A stretch of 40,133 nucleotides of DNA from the NCBI GenBank assembly GCA_900769845.1, contig CAAGIF010000189.1, positions 1 through 40,133 on the forward strand. The letters run 5' to 3'. The notes beneath the pieces were generated by a model. The model was not told the origin of the DNA, ran no database searches, and was given only the letters and a program-made list of their open reading frames with translations. The translations under genes were made by a program, and so were the position numbers. Shown in pieces: positions 1 through 8,013 of the stretch; within the stretch, counting starts at the first letter, position 1; the number at the start of each line of letters is the position of its first letter. Origin of the DNA: an uncultured Oscillospiraceae bacterium (lineage in GTDB: Bacteria; Bacillota_A; Clostridia; Oscillospirales; Oscillospiraceae).

Positions 1-119
1 CCGGTATATTTTTCCATCAGGTCTGCACTGCGCTTTCCGGCGGCGTATTCGTCAATTTCATCCTTTACGGTTCCGCAAACAATGATATCGCCGATCTGCA
101 CATCCGGATAGGGTGCAGG
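1..119. repeat. Terminal direct repeat, left copy (circle closure)
   Basis: These 119 bases are identical to 40015-40133. The reading frame of the neck gene continues perfectly from the right copy into the left copy, giving an intact 123-residue protein. A repeat of 119 bp fits the k-mer overlap left when an assembler closes a circular contig, so it is more likely an assembly signature than a biological terminal repeat. The true circle is 40,014 bp. Confidence 0.93.
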
Positions 120-293
120 GATACGGCAGATTGTAGATGCAGATTTGAATTCCGCACCGTCGCTGCGGCTGAGGGATGCCCTCCGCTGCCAGAAACACCC
201 GCTTCTGGTGCTCCGTTTCCAGCTGATCGCGCCGTCCGCCGCAGCCTTCCGGCTGTACAGGGTGATATCGGCATTCCAATATGGGATTTTCAT
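1..293 (-). CDS. Neck / head-closure protein, DUF6751-like, 5' part (continues at right end)
   Basis: The start ATG is at 293 and overlaps the stop of the upstream connector gene as ATGA, with GGGGGTGG as ribosome binding site. The frame is open to base 1 and continues at the right end, where it stops at 39936. Joined across the circle it encodes 123 residues. The N terminus, MKIPYWNADITLYSRK, is typical of the DUF6751 family of clostridial phages, found between the head-tail connector and the minor capsid proteins. The likely role is the head-closure (stopper) ring. The family is known only by position, so the function is inferred. Confidence 0.8.
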   Translation of the reverse strand, partial: MKIPYWNADITLYSRKAAADGAISWKRSTRSGCFWQRRASLSRSDGAEFKSASTICRIPAPYPDVQIGDIIVCGTVKDEIDEYAAGKRSADLMEKYT

Positions 294-670
294 GCATCCA
301 CCCCCGCATACAGAAGTGGAATTCCTCGTTCCGTGGTTTCATCCGCCAGCCAATCGCGGATTATTTTCTTCTGCCGCGCCGTCATTCCCTGGCTGCTGCC
401 GTTGGAATACGTTATGCTTACGCCGTCATTGCTGGTTCCGGAAATCTCCCTTCCGCCGATGCCGATTCCGCTTTCTTCAGCTGCCATCATTTCGATCAAC
501 TCAAATGCGCACATTTTTGCCGCTTCCCGAACGGGCGTTTCATTTGCTATCCGCCCGTGGGTCGCGGCGTCGATCAACTTTCTGACTTTCAGCTCCAGTC
601 GCTTGAAGGCGGCGTCATCTGCGCTGCCTTCAAGGTTATCGTATTCGTATGCGGTAATATAGGCCGCCAT
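290..670 (-). CDS. Head-tail connector protein (gp6-like adaptor)
   Basis: This 126-residue, largely helical protein starts at ATG 670 behind AAGGGAGG. Its size, acidic helical content (YDNLEGSADDAAFKRLELK near the N terminus) and position directly after the major capsid gene fit the gp6/gp15-type adaptor that forms a ring below the portal. A glycine/serine-rich linker (GISGTSNDGVSI-like, about residues 70-95) precedes a short C-terminal helix. It overlaps the next gene by 4 bp (ATGA), suggesting translational coupling. Assignment rests mainly on synteny and fold type, since no diagnostic motif is visible. Confidence 0.75.
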   Translation of the reverse strand: MAAYITAYEYDNLEGSADDAAFKRLELKVRKLIDAATHGRIANETPVREAAKMCAFELIEMMAAEESGIGIGGREISGTSNDGVSITYSNGSSQGMTARQKKIIRDWLADETTERGIPLLYAGVDA

Positions 671-688
671 ATCCGCCGCCTCCCTTCG

Positions 689-1543
689 TTATTCGCCTGC
701 CGCCTCGGTTACCTTCACGGCCAGATTTGCATCAATCGTCTTGTAGCCGTACAGCACATCCATGCTGCAGATCTCGGTCTTGGTGCGCATGTCGTAGCCT
801 CTGGTTACGCGCAGGGAAATGCCGTTGTAGTTGGTGGTATAGCTTTCCACGGATGCAGGTTTGGCCAGCGGGCGGGTTACAAACGCAAATGCCAGCGGAT
901 GGAATGCCGCGCCCAGGATATCTGCAGGAATGCCCTGTGCCATGTAGTTTTCAATACCAAAAATACGGCCGATGCTGCCGTTGCGCAGAGCCTCGGTGGT
1001 GCCGCTCTTTTCAGCGTTCACAATGCTGGGCACGGTGCGGAACTGGGCTTCTGCATCCGGGCTCCAAACGCCGTTGCGCGGGGCCACCGGAACATTCGCC
1101 TTGGAAAGCACCTTACTTGCCTGGGCAAATGCATCCAGGCTGGCAGGGTTGGCAGCTGCAGTTGCAGTAACATCGTTCAGCAGGGCCAAGCCGTCGGTAT
1201 TGATCTTCTGGGCCAGGGCCACAGCTGCCGGCTCGATGAACAGTCGGTTCAGGTCATCCACATTCACGGCGCGCTCCATGGCACTGAATGCTACGTCTAC
1301 GGTAGCAATCTTATCCAGGGTCACGTCGATGGTGGGCTCGATCACATCCTGGGTTTCGATTTCGCCGGTGAATTCCTTGGCGGCCAGGATCACGGGCTTG
1401 CGAACCTGAATGGTTGCGCCCTTACCCAGTTCAAAGTCGTTGGAAAAATCGCGGTGGATCAGGTTGGGGAATACCAGGTTTTCGATCAGGCGGGGCAGTG
1501 CCAGCCTTGCGATGTTTTTGATGGTGATGAATTCATTTGCCAT
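689..1543 (-). CDS. Major capsid protein (P22 coat-like, HK97 fold)
   Basis: The protein has 284 residues; the start ATG at 1543 follows GGAGAG. Near the N terminus, LVFPNLIHRDFSNDFELGKG followed by ATIQVRKP matches the hallmark region of the P22 coat/gp5-like capsid family (F-x-x-L-V/I-x-R-D-F then G-x-x-V-x-V-R-K-P). It follows the scaffold gene and precedes the connector, the standard position. It is shorter than P22 coat (about 430 residues), so the P22 insertion domain is probably absent and the protein is a near-minimal HK97 fold. It forms the icosahedral shell. Confidence 0.92.
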   Translation of the reverse strand: MANEFITIKNIARLALPRLIENLVFPNLIHRDFSNDFELGKGATIQVRKPVILAAKEFTGEIETQDVIEPTIDVTLDKIATVDVAFSAMERAVNVDDLNRLFIEPAAVALAQKINTDGLALLNDVTATAAANPASLDAFAQASKVLSKANVPVAPRNGVWSPDAEAQFRTVPSIVNAEKSGTTEALRNGSIGRIFGIENYMAQGIPADILGAAFHPLAFAFVTRPLAKPASVESYTTNYNGISLRVTRGYDMRTKTEICSMDVLYGYKTIDANLAVKVTEAAGE

Positions 1544-1560
1544 GGGTTATCTCTCCTTTT

Positions 1561-2118
1561 TTACTTTTTTGCAAATACCTTTGCATAGTATTCGTTGTCG
1601 TTCAGCTTGTCCAGGTCGGTCTGGCCGATATTTGCATTTACCGGCTGCATGTTGCCCGGCGGGTTCTGGATCCTAAAGTAGTCCTTATCCTTGGTCAGTG
1701 CATTAAAGATTTCGGCGTCGGATTTTCCCCGGTATGCCTTATCTTTCAGCGCTGCGCCAAAGTCAGTCATTACGCCCTTGCGCACCATCTCGTGCAAAAA
1801 TTCCCTTTCGCCCGATACAGCGTCGAATCGCTCCGTCAGTTCGGCAAGCTCAGCTGCTGCAGCCTCTTCTTCCCGGCGCTTTTTATCGGCAGTCTCGTAT
1901 TCTTCCACCTTCTTGCGCAGGGCTTCAGCGTCGCCGCCTGCCTTTTCCAGCTCCTTTACGCGGATGTTTGCCGCTGCCAGATCTGCCATTGCGGTATCCA
2001 GTGCGCCCTTCTGCTTGTTCAGGGCGTTTCCGATATCCGCGCTGTTGATATCCAGCAGGGCCTTGATCTGTTCGTCGGTCGCGCTCGCAAAGTGTTTCAG
2101 GATGTCCTCTCGTCTCAT
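1561..2118 (-). CDS. Capsid scaffolding protein (Phage GP20-like)
   Basis: The 185-residue protein has a long central coiled coil (about residues 30-110, rich in Ala, Glu, Lys and Leu). Its C-terminal half includes the segment MVRKGVMTDFGAALKDKAYRG and a conserved AEIFNALTKDKDYF-type stretch, as in the GP20 minor structural/scaffold family. It sits immediately before the major capsid gene, where scaffolds lie. It would guide procapsid assembly and then leave. The basic C-terminal tail (VFAKK) could be the coat-binding helix, as known for other scaffolds. The start ATG at 2118 has AAAGGAG upstream. Confidence 0.85.
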   Translation of the reverse strand: MRREDILKHFASATDEQIKALLDINSADIGNALNKQKGALDTAMADLAAANIRVKELEKAGGDAEALRKKVEEYETADKKRREEEAAAAELAELTERFDAVSGEREFLHEMVRKGVMTDFGAALKDKAYRGKSDAEIFNALTKDKDYFRIQNPPGNMQPVNANIGQTDLDKLNDNEYYAKVFAKK

Positions 2119-2214
2119 GGGTTCTCCTTTCTTCAGCCTTCAGTTTTTTTCGGTGTGCCTTTCACCACGGCCTTGATAGTTTCTCGTCATTCCGGACAAA
2201 TTTTGTGTATTGCA

Positions 2215-2236
2215 AAGGCGGCGTTTCCGCCGCCTT
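2215..2236 (-). terminator. Hairpin between minor head and scaffold genes (weak terminator or attenuator)
   Basis: A perfect 9-bp stem (2215-2223 with 2228-2236) with a 4-base loop lies in the only sizeable gap of the head operon. On the - strand it is followed by only three Ts, so termination would be partial. It may cap or protect the abundant scaffold/capsid mRNA, or reduce read-through. Function is inferred from structure and position. Confidence 0.5.
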
Positions 2237-2253
2237 GATACCTGGTTTTTGAA

Positions 2254-3423
2254 TCATCCAACAGCCGCCATTTCTTTTGCAGTCATAGGCTTATATCCAT
2301 CCACACGAATTCGGCCCAGCTGCTTTTTAATTCCCGTTTTTTCGCTGATCAGCGCATATCGTTCCATCAGGCTGTTTATGTTTCGCTGGGCATCGCGCCG
2401 CAGCGGGGCATTTCCGGCAGCGCGGGCTGCGATCGCAACATCCTTTTGCCTGCGTATCGCCGTCTCTATGCGGCGCTGCTCCTGGGTCCATTGGTATCGG
2501 GTTTTGCTTATGCCCCCGATTTCAATCTTGGCATTGCTGTTCTTTTTAAAGGATTCCAGTTCTTCATCGGTATATGCCGGCTTGCTTACGCCCAGCAGTA
2601 TCGGGTGTATGCTGTGGCGGCAATTCCACATGCCGAATGGTCGGTCCAGTATCTCTTCCTGAATCTCCCGAAACCTGGCATTGCTGAATTGCCTGCCCTG
2701 GTATGGCAGGTGATCCTCAGCGCAAAGTGAATGGGCGGATATCTCCACGCCGTCTGCGCCGTATTCTTCACCCAGCTGTTCAAGCACATCATTGCTCAGG
2801 CTGCGCACGCCGTCCAGTATGTTCTGTCGTATAGCCGAATCCAGGCGGCGGGTGTATTTCCCGCCGTAACCGATCCTCTGTTCATATGTGCCGGTTTTGC
2901 CGATCTCCACCCGAATTCCCGCCTCTGCAGCCTCGGCCAGCGCCCTGCGCGTGGCTTTTCCATAATCCTCCATGCCGGATTGAACCGCCTGTATCCCCTT
3001 ATCCACAGCTTTTCGGTACGCCTCGGAGGATATCGTTGTGCGGCTCAGGTTTTCCATCTCACCCAGAGTAACGTTCAGCTGGGCCATCAGGATTCTTTGC
3101 ATAGCGGCGTTTTCCAGTATGGATGGCTTGTATTTATTCCCAAATGTATGCGCCGCAAACCGGGCGTCGCTCTCCATGGCCTTTTCGAAAATCCTTTCCA
3201 GATCCGCAGCGCTGATTTCCGCCAGCCTGGCGATTTCGCGCTTAACGGCGTCCAGATTGGCATGCATGCGCTTCATTTCCACCAGGCGGTTAATGCTGCT
3301 TGGGATCAATTCGCCGATATCCCGTATCTGTTCCGCCATGCGAATCAGGTATTCTTCGTTTACCGCCTGTGCGCGCTCCAGGAATATGTTCAAAAGCTGC
3401 TGCAGCTGCCGTTCATTCAGCAT
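2254..3423 (-). CDS. Minor head protein (phage minor capsid protein 2 family)
   Basis: This 389-residue protein sits directly after the portal gene, overlapping its stop (TAATG). It has a long helical N-terminal half and a C-terminal MuF-like core carrying HSLCAEDHLPYQGRQFS (about residue 230) and MWNCRHSIHPI (about residue 265). This paired His/Cys-Gln-Gly and N-C-R-H pattern is the signature of the minor capsid protein 2 (PF06152) group. Such proteins bind inside the capsid near the portal and may be ejected with DNA. A basic C-terminal segment (about residues 310-380) could contact DNA. Confidence 0.9.
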   Translation of the reverse strand: MLNERQLQQLLNIFLERAQAVNEEYLIRMAEQIRDIGELIPSSINRLVEMKRMHANLDAVKREIARLAEISAADLERIFEKAMESDARFAAHTFGNKYKPSILENAAMQRILMAQLNVTLGEMENLSRTTISSEAYRKAVDKGIQAVQSGMEDYGKATRRALAEAAEAGIRVEIGKTGTYEQRIGYGGKYTRRLDSAIRQNILDGVRSLSNDVLEQLGEEYGADGVEISAHSLCAEDHLPYQGRQFSNARFREIQEEILDRPFGMWNCRHSIHPILLGVSKPAYTDEELESFKKNSNAKIEIGGISKTRYQWTQEQRRIETAIRRQKDVAIAARAAGNAPLRRDAQRNINSLMERYALISEKTGIKKQLGRIRVDGYKPMTAKEMAAVG

Positions 3424-4865
3424 TATCCATCTGCCCCTTCATCCTCCGGATCTGTTCGGCTCAGTATGCGCTCCAGCGCGCTGCGGCTCTCACCCTCGAT
3501 CTTTCTGATTTCGTCAATGGCAGATCTTGCCTCTTCAATATCCTCGCCAGTCACCCATGCGCGAATCTCCGCATTGCCCATCGCGCCCATCGCGTGCAGT
3601 TCAGAATACTGACTGAACGTCTGCTCCGTGGATTCAATCAGGCTCATATCCCAATCGAATATCAAGGCAAATTGTCCCCGTGCGCCGGCAGGCGTTACGC
3701 CAAATCGTTCCGCCAATACATCAATGGCATATGCCAGGTCGTCCAGCGCCTTTGTCCACCGATCCCGCAGCGCCTTTACCACGCTGAAGGTATCATACTG
3801 CGCAGCGCGCACTTCGTCCCGGTTGGCGTAATTCATGGTTTGCCGTTCGGTGAGCACACCCTGGGATAGGCCGCATTTCTTTTCCACTTCGCGCTTCAGG
3901 CTGTTCAGCCTGCCCTCCATCGCCTCATATCGAATTGGGGGCGCATACAGTTGCCACATGGTTTTGCCATCAATGCTGGAAGCTTCAAACGGAATGAAGG
4001 GATCATCGCCATCCTGCACGTTTTTGCGCACATCCTTGATGGTGTTGGGCTTTACATCGCCCATCTTTGCATTCGGATCCCGCCAAAGCGTGCTGTCCAG
4101 ACCCAACATGGGCCGGGTCAGCTTGTATTCCCGGCGGTATATGTTCGCCTGCTCCACCAGATCGCATATTTCCGTTTCTGCACCGTAGGTGATCGGAACG
4201 CCGTATTTCTTGGTGTCGCGCCGGTTGTCCCTCGGGCATTTGATGTATGCAAACAACATCCTGTCCACATTGCCGATGCTGATTTCCGGCGTGATTCCCG
4301 TCCATTCGGGTACGGCTTCCAATTCAGCGTCAGCACCTTCTTCGGTCTTTACCTTGTAACGTATGGTAATTCCGCCGTCGTTCAGTGCGTAATTTGCCAG
4401 CAGGTAATACCGGCGTTCATCCCGCCACACCGAATCGATCAACAGGGTGGCGTCCGTAATGTTTCCGCCCTTCATGGCCTGGATGCTCATGCGGTTCTGG
4501 TCCAGGGTGTTGATCTGGATTTCACCATCAGAAAATACCGGCACCAGCAATTTGCCACCCTTGCCCAGTGCCTGGGCCGTGATCCATCCGGTATCATTTA
4601 CCCAAAGCGGGCGCAGCAGATCTTCCATTAGCTGCGCCCGCCTGCCCAATGGTTCATCTTTTTTCGCCTTTTTGTCCGCACTGTTGTGCACGGCCATGGT
4701 GCTGTCCGCAAAGGTGAGCATGGCCAGCTTGTTTGCGATCTGTGCGGTGATATTTTCCGCCTTGACATCCTCGTAATCCATTACGAATTTATCCACCGGG
4801 CTTTGCTCGTCCTCAATCTTGATTCCCAGCCACTTTTTCACCCAGTCGCGCAGTTTATCCCACAT
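3423..4865 (-). CDS. Portal protein (SPP1 gp6-like)
   Basis: The protein has 480 residues, the usual size for SPP1-like portals, and starts at ATG 4865 with GGAGGG upstream. It follows terL and precedes the minor head gene, the canonical order. The N terminus is amphipathic (MWDKLRDWVKKWLGIK), followed by an alpha/beta wing region, a KKCGLSQG segment and an acidic C terminus. It forms the dodecameric ring for DNA packaging and tail attachment. Assignment comes from synteny, length and the general portal pattern, and a second portal candidate is absent. Confidence 0.9.
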   Translation of the reverse strand: MWDKLRDWVKKWLGIKIEDEQSPVDKFVMDYEDVKAENITAQIANKLAMLTFADSTMAVHNSADKKAKKDEPLGRRAQLMEDLLRPLWVNDTGWITAQALGKGGKLLVPVFSDGEIQINTLDQNRMSIQAMKGGNITDATLLIDSVWRDERRYYLLANYALNDGGITIRYKVKTEEGADAELEAVPEWTGITPEISIGNVDRMLFAYIKCPRDNRRDTKKYGVPITYGAETEICDLVEQANIYRREYKLTRPMLGLDSTLWRDPNAKMGDVKPNTIKDVRKNVQDGDDPFIPFEASSIDGKTMWQLYAPPIRYEAMEGRLNSLKREVEKKCGLSQGVLTERQTMNYANRDEVRAAQYDTFSVVKALRDRWTKALDDLAYAIDVLAERFGVTPAGARGQFALIFDWDMSLIESTEQTFSQYSELHAMGAMGNAEIRAWVTGEDIEEARSAIDEIRKIEGESRSALERILSRTDPEDEGADG

Positions 4866-4880
4866 TCATTTTCCCTCCGA

Positions 4881-6131
4881 TCATGCGCCGGCGCGCATCC
4901 ATATCCTGTTGGTTGCATATCGCACCGCATCTATGGCGTGGTTATCCTGGTCCGGATATGCGTCCATAAATTCTCCGTCGCGGTTCTGTTCATATTCATA
5001 GGCCGAAAATTCATCTGCTGCATTGGGACATCTGCAGGGATCTATGATAATCTCCTTCAGCGATTGCAGCCACTTCATGCTGGCGCGCACGCTTCCCGGT
5101 CCCTTCATTGCGCCCACACATCGCATGCCGTAGGATCGCATGTCGCTCACAGATTTGTTTTCCGCGCTGTCGGCAATCACTTCTTCTCCGGCTGTAAGAC
5201 CCTTGTTTTTTGCCAGGTAATCAAATGCATCCTGGTTGGATGTGCGCGTGGTGCGGTATTCATCCCAGATCCACAGCCGCATCTGCGCAGCATCATAGCT
5301 GCAGCGTACAAAGTGGAACGGATCTGGAAACCAGCCCCAGTCTATACCGCTGTATAGGTTGCCGCGCTGGTTGATTTCCTCTTGCGTGATTTCGCGCACG
5401 CTTATATTTTCAAACACATTTCCGCCCGTACCGGTTACTTCGCCCAGGTACATGTGCCTGTATGCGCGTTCATTGCTGTTTTTCAGTTTTTCAGCCTCGG
5501 CCAGGAAATCCTTACCCAGCCATTCCCGGGGCACATTCAGGTAACAGCTCTTGTGCTTTCTGCGCCCCTCCACTTCCTTCATGGCTTCCTTGTTCACCCA
5601 GTTCCTGGCAGATACCGGCGGGTTGTAGCTGTAGAAGGTGATGGCACTCTGCCCCGGCGGTATGCCGCGGATCACGCTGGCCTTGATGGTGCGTATCGCT
5701 TCCATACCCTGGAATTCCGCCGTTTCTTCAAACCACAGGTATCCAAAGAATCCATTGGATAGATTAATGGATTTGGATTTGCTGGGATCATCCGCGCCCC
5801 GGAATATAATCCTCTGGCCCGTGGGTTTGTAGCGTATCTCCATGGGGCTTACCCGGAAGGAAAAGAATCCGCGCACGCCCAACCAGTCAATGGCAGCCGT
5901 CAGCTGCTCATACACGGATTCGCGCAGGGTGTTTGCCACCTTGCGGTATACGATCGCGTTGGCGCCCGGGGTTTTCATGATGCCCATTATGATCTCCAAT
6001 GCTATAAAGCTTGATTTGGTAGATCCGCGCCCGCCCATCAGCCAGTATTCGCTGTGCAGCTTATTTTTTACATCCACGTGCAGATCGTGAAACATTGGGG
6101 CGATCAGCTTTGAAAGCCTCACATCAGCCAT
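4881..6131 (-). CDS. terL: Terminase large subunit (ATPase/nuclease)
   Basis: This is the DNA-packaging motor. GGRGSTKSS (about residues 33-41) is the Walker A loop. YLWFEETAEF (about 131-140) is Walker B with the catalytic Glu. The nuclease domain begins near YSGIDWGWFPDPFHF with later acidic residues (IADSAENKS and DNHAIDAVRYA near the C terminus), as in PBSX/SPP1-type terminases. I chose ATG 6131 over the in-frame ATG at 6155 because only 6131 has a ribosome binding site (AGGGGG). It overlaps the terS stop by 8 bp (ATGGCTGA). The length is 416 residues. Confidence 0.93.
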   Translation of the reverse strand: MADVRLSKLIAPMFHDLHVDVKNKLHSEYWLMGGRGSTKSSFIALEIIMGIMKTPGANAIVYRKVANTLRESVYEQLTAAIDWLGVRGFFSFRVSPMEIRYKPTGQRIIFRGADDPSKSKSINLSNGFFGYLWFEETAEFQGMEAIRTIKASVIRGIPPGQSAITFYSYNPPVSARNWVNKEAMKEVEGRRKHKSCYLNVPREWLGKDFLAEAEKLKNSNERAYRHMYLGEVTGTGGNVFENISVREITQEEINQRGNLYSGIDWGWFPDPFHFVRCSYDAAQMRLWIWDEYRTTRTSNQDAFDYLAKNKGLTAGEEVIADSAENKSVSDMRSYGMRCVGAMKGPGSVRASMKWLQSLKEIIIDPCRCPNAADEFSAYEYEQNRDGEFMDAYPDQDNHAIDAVRYATNRIWMRAGA

Positions 6132-6633
6132 CCGCAGCAGCCCCCTTGATATCATCCGTGATCACCGGCGCAGCTGCATTTATGTTTACATTGTCCGCAA
6201 ACATACCCAGGTGCTTGCCCAGCAGCTCCAGCGCGCGGGTTCGGTCCGACATGCGGATTTCGCGCTCCGTGGTGGTCGGCGTTTGCTTGATCTTGATGGA
6301 TGCAATCGCGGATGTATCTGCCTTTCGTATGTCCGGCTGTATTTCCCCGGTTTCCAGATCGGCGATATCGGCGATATCGGCAAATGCAACCTTGGCCAGC
6401 TCCATCAGCACCCGGTCGGCAGTAATGCCTGTGCGTCTGGATCTGGCAGCCATGGCCTCGTCGATCTTTGCGCGCACCCTCGGTTTTTGGGGATTGGGCA
6501 GCTTGATCCATTCAGACGCCGTATTGGCCGTCGTCGGGCTGTATCCAGCGCGTATGGCCGCATTCTTTGCGTCCATGTCGATCATGTATTCATCCACGAA
6601 TCTTTTTTCTATATCGCGCAGTTCCTTGGCCAT
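6124..6633 (-). CDS. terS: Terminase small subunit
   Basis: The 169-residue protein has an N-terminal DNA-binding HTH (RFVDEYMIDMDAKNAAIRAG then YSPTTANTASEWI, about residues 10-45). It continues with a helical oligomerisation core, as in Terminase_2/gp1 small subunits. It recognises phage DNA and feeds it to TerL. ATG 6633 was chosen because a perfect AGGAGG lies 8 bases upstream; a longer in-frame start at 6684 lies inside the terminator hairpin. The conserved residues GYSP and K-A-I-R-A-G support the family. Confidence 0.92.
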   Translation of the reverse strand: MAKELRDIEKRFVDEYMIDMDAKNAAIRAGYSPTTANTASEWIKLPNPQKPRVRAKIDEAMAARSRRTGITADRVLMELAKVAFADIADIADLETGEIQPDIRKADTSAIASIKIKQTPTTTEREIRMSDRTRALELLGKHLGMFADNVNINAAAPVITDDIKGAAADG

Positions 6634-6661
6634 GCGGCTTTTCCTCCTTTCTGTGTAATAG

Positions 6662-6692
6662 AAAAGGCGCCGTGCATCGTGCACCGCGCCTT
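6662..6692 (-). terminator. Intrinsic terminator between the small recombinase and terS
   Basis: A 13-bp stem with a single G-G mismatch (6664-6676 with 6680-6692, 3-base loop) is followed on the - strand by TTTTCT. It lies between the recombinase stop and the terS ribosome binding site. It would separate recombinase transcription from packaging genes unless antitermination occurs, or it may act as a regulated attenuator at the head of the late operon. Confidence 0.7.
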
Positions 6693-6765
6693 GCGAAATC
6701 TTTTACTGTACCAAGCATAACACATTTTGGGTCCCGTTTTTGTCCCTTTTTGGGGAATATGTTTT

Positions 6766-7356
6766 TTATGATTCAGATGCCAGCTTGATGTACTTGTCGA
6801 TCGTTGGCCGCGAAAGATCGCATACCCTGGCAAATTCCGCCTTGTTCAGTGCGCCGCTGATGTACATTGGATAATGGCGGAAGAAGATGGCCGGAATATC
6901 ATCCAATGTGGTTTCCGGGCGGCCGATGCGCCTGCCCTTTGCCCTGGCGTTCTCCATGCCGCTCTTTACCCTGGCGCGGATGATCGAAAGCTCCAGTTCG
7001 GCAAATACGGCGCTCATCTGTATAAAGGCCTGGCTCATGGGATCGATGCCGCCTTCACGGCAATCTATGGTGATGCTACCCACGATCACCAGGCGCAGCC
7101 GCTTTTCCTTGATGATCTCAACAATCTCGCACAGCTGCTGGGTGCTGCGGGAAAGGCGGCTCACTTCCAGGGTGATGATGGTATCTCCCGGCTGCGCCGT
7201 ATCCAGCAGCATATTCAATTCTTTCTTCACCTTGGCGTCGCCGTGCTCATATTCAAAAACGACCTCCTGTGCCCCGGCTGCCTTCAATTCCCGTATCTGG
7301 CGGTTGATATCCTGTTTATCCTCGGTCGTGCTGCATCTGGCGTATCCGTATTGCAA
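6766..7356 (-). CDS. Small serine recombinase (invertase/resolvase family)
   Basis: The 196-residue protein starts with MQYGYARCSTTEDKQDINRQ, where Ser9 is the catalytic nucleophile of the resolvase domain. The active-site arginine motif RLSRSTQQL follows near residue 68, the E-helix is about 115-140 (FAELELSIIRARVKSGM), and a C-terminal HTH is at about 165-190 (FARVCDLSRPTIDKYIK). The start is TTG with AGGGGG upstream. Its place just upstream of terS is unusual, since the integrase is a separate large serine recombinase. Possible roles are dimer resolution, inversion or regulation of packaging genes, and no target site was identified. Confidence 0.9.
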   Translation of the reverse strand: MQYGYARCSTTEDKQDINRQIRELKAAGAQEVVFEYEHGDAKVKKELNMLLDTAQPGDTIITLEVSRLSRSTQQLCEIVEIIKEKRLRLVIVGSITIDCREGGIDPMSQAFIQMSAVFAELELSIIRARVKSGMENARAKGRRIGRPETTLDDIPAIFFRHYPMYISGALNKAEFARVCDLSRPTIDKYIKLASES

Positions 7357-7541
7357 AAGAAAACCCCCTCTGAATTTTGTTTACGTTTTCGGTCCATTTT
7401 CAGCCCGTTTTTGCCGCTGAATGTGCACTCCGAAAACAGTAAAGGAAACCACATGTTTTATTTTACTCGTTTGGTGTAAATTGAGCTCACGAAACAACAC
7501 CTTCGGTTTTTTGTATCCCGAACGCGTGTTCCTTCCATATA

Positions 7542-7572
7542 CCGCGCGCACGCGCGCATCGCGCATGCGCGG
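7542..7572. repeat. Alternating CG/CA palindromic tract
   Basis: A 31-base nearly pure purine-pyrimidine alternating stretch with nested inverted repeats (CCGCGC...GCGCGG outside, GCGCG-CAT-CGCGC inside) lies in the 248-bp gap (7357-7604) between the late-activator-like gene and the recombinase. Such DNA can form cruciform or left-handed helices. The gap also holds AT-rich sequence around 7440-7480 that could contain the activator-dependent late promoter, but I see no consensus -35. Confidence 0.6.
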
Positions 7573-7604
7573 CGGCACGGTTTAACATGGTTTTTTATTT
7601 TGCG

Positions 7605-7997
7605 CTATATGCGCTTATCCAGCTCTATAAAGAACAACCTTCGCTTTGCATAGAACTGCCGCTGCCCGCATGGCAGCATCATCTTATCCCAACTCTCCCC
7701 GCGGGTCACGCAGCGCAGTATGTATTTCCATAGGAGCATGTCCACAGCCTTTGCAGATTCCTCAACAGCCCTGATCTTTCCTGCGTAGCTCTTGCCCACA
7801 ATGGCGATCGCTGCATTTCCCGTCGGATCCTTCTTTTGCCAGGTCTTGTTTCCGCCCTCTTCCCTGTCCACTTCGCCCATGCGCAGTTTGCGCTCCTGGG
7901 CGCGCATCCAATCGTATTGCGCCGCAATGCCCTTCAGTTCCAGATACCTGCCCTTGGTGATCCCCCGCTTTTCATACCATGCCGTTCTTTCCGTCAA
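7605..7997 (-). CDS. RinA/ArpU-like late transcription activator
   Basis: The 130-residue, highly charged protein has an N-terminal GITKGRYLELKGIAAQYDW helix and ends with a C-terminal segment containing CVTRGESWDKMMLPCG and FYAKRRLFFIELDKRI. The pattern V-T-x-G ... C-x-x-x-x-F-Y-x-x-R-R-x-F-F near the end is typical of RinA/ArpU-like regulators that activate late genes. Its position just upstream of recombinase and terminase fits that role. I chose the TTG start at 7997 because GGGAGGTGG lies at good spacing. It directly follows the Rep gene. Confidence 0.72.
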   Translation of the reverse strand: MTERTAWYEKRGITKGRYLELKGIAAQYDWMRAQERKLRMGEVDREEGGNKTWQKKDPTGNAAIAIVGKSYAGKIRAVEESAKAVDMLLWKYILRCVTRGESWDKMMLPCGQRQFYAKRRLFFIELDKRI

Positions 7998-8013
7998 TCC
8001 GTGCCACCTCCCT

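Noticed and set aside
281..1588. Long + strand frame (435 codons) opposite the capsid genes
   Set aside because: It lies antisense to the major capsid and connector genes, lacks a ribosome binding site and gives Cys/His-rich sequence unlike any protein family. It arises from codon bias of the - strand genes. The same applies to long + strand frames at 25399-26889, 29784-31124 and 32748-33914.
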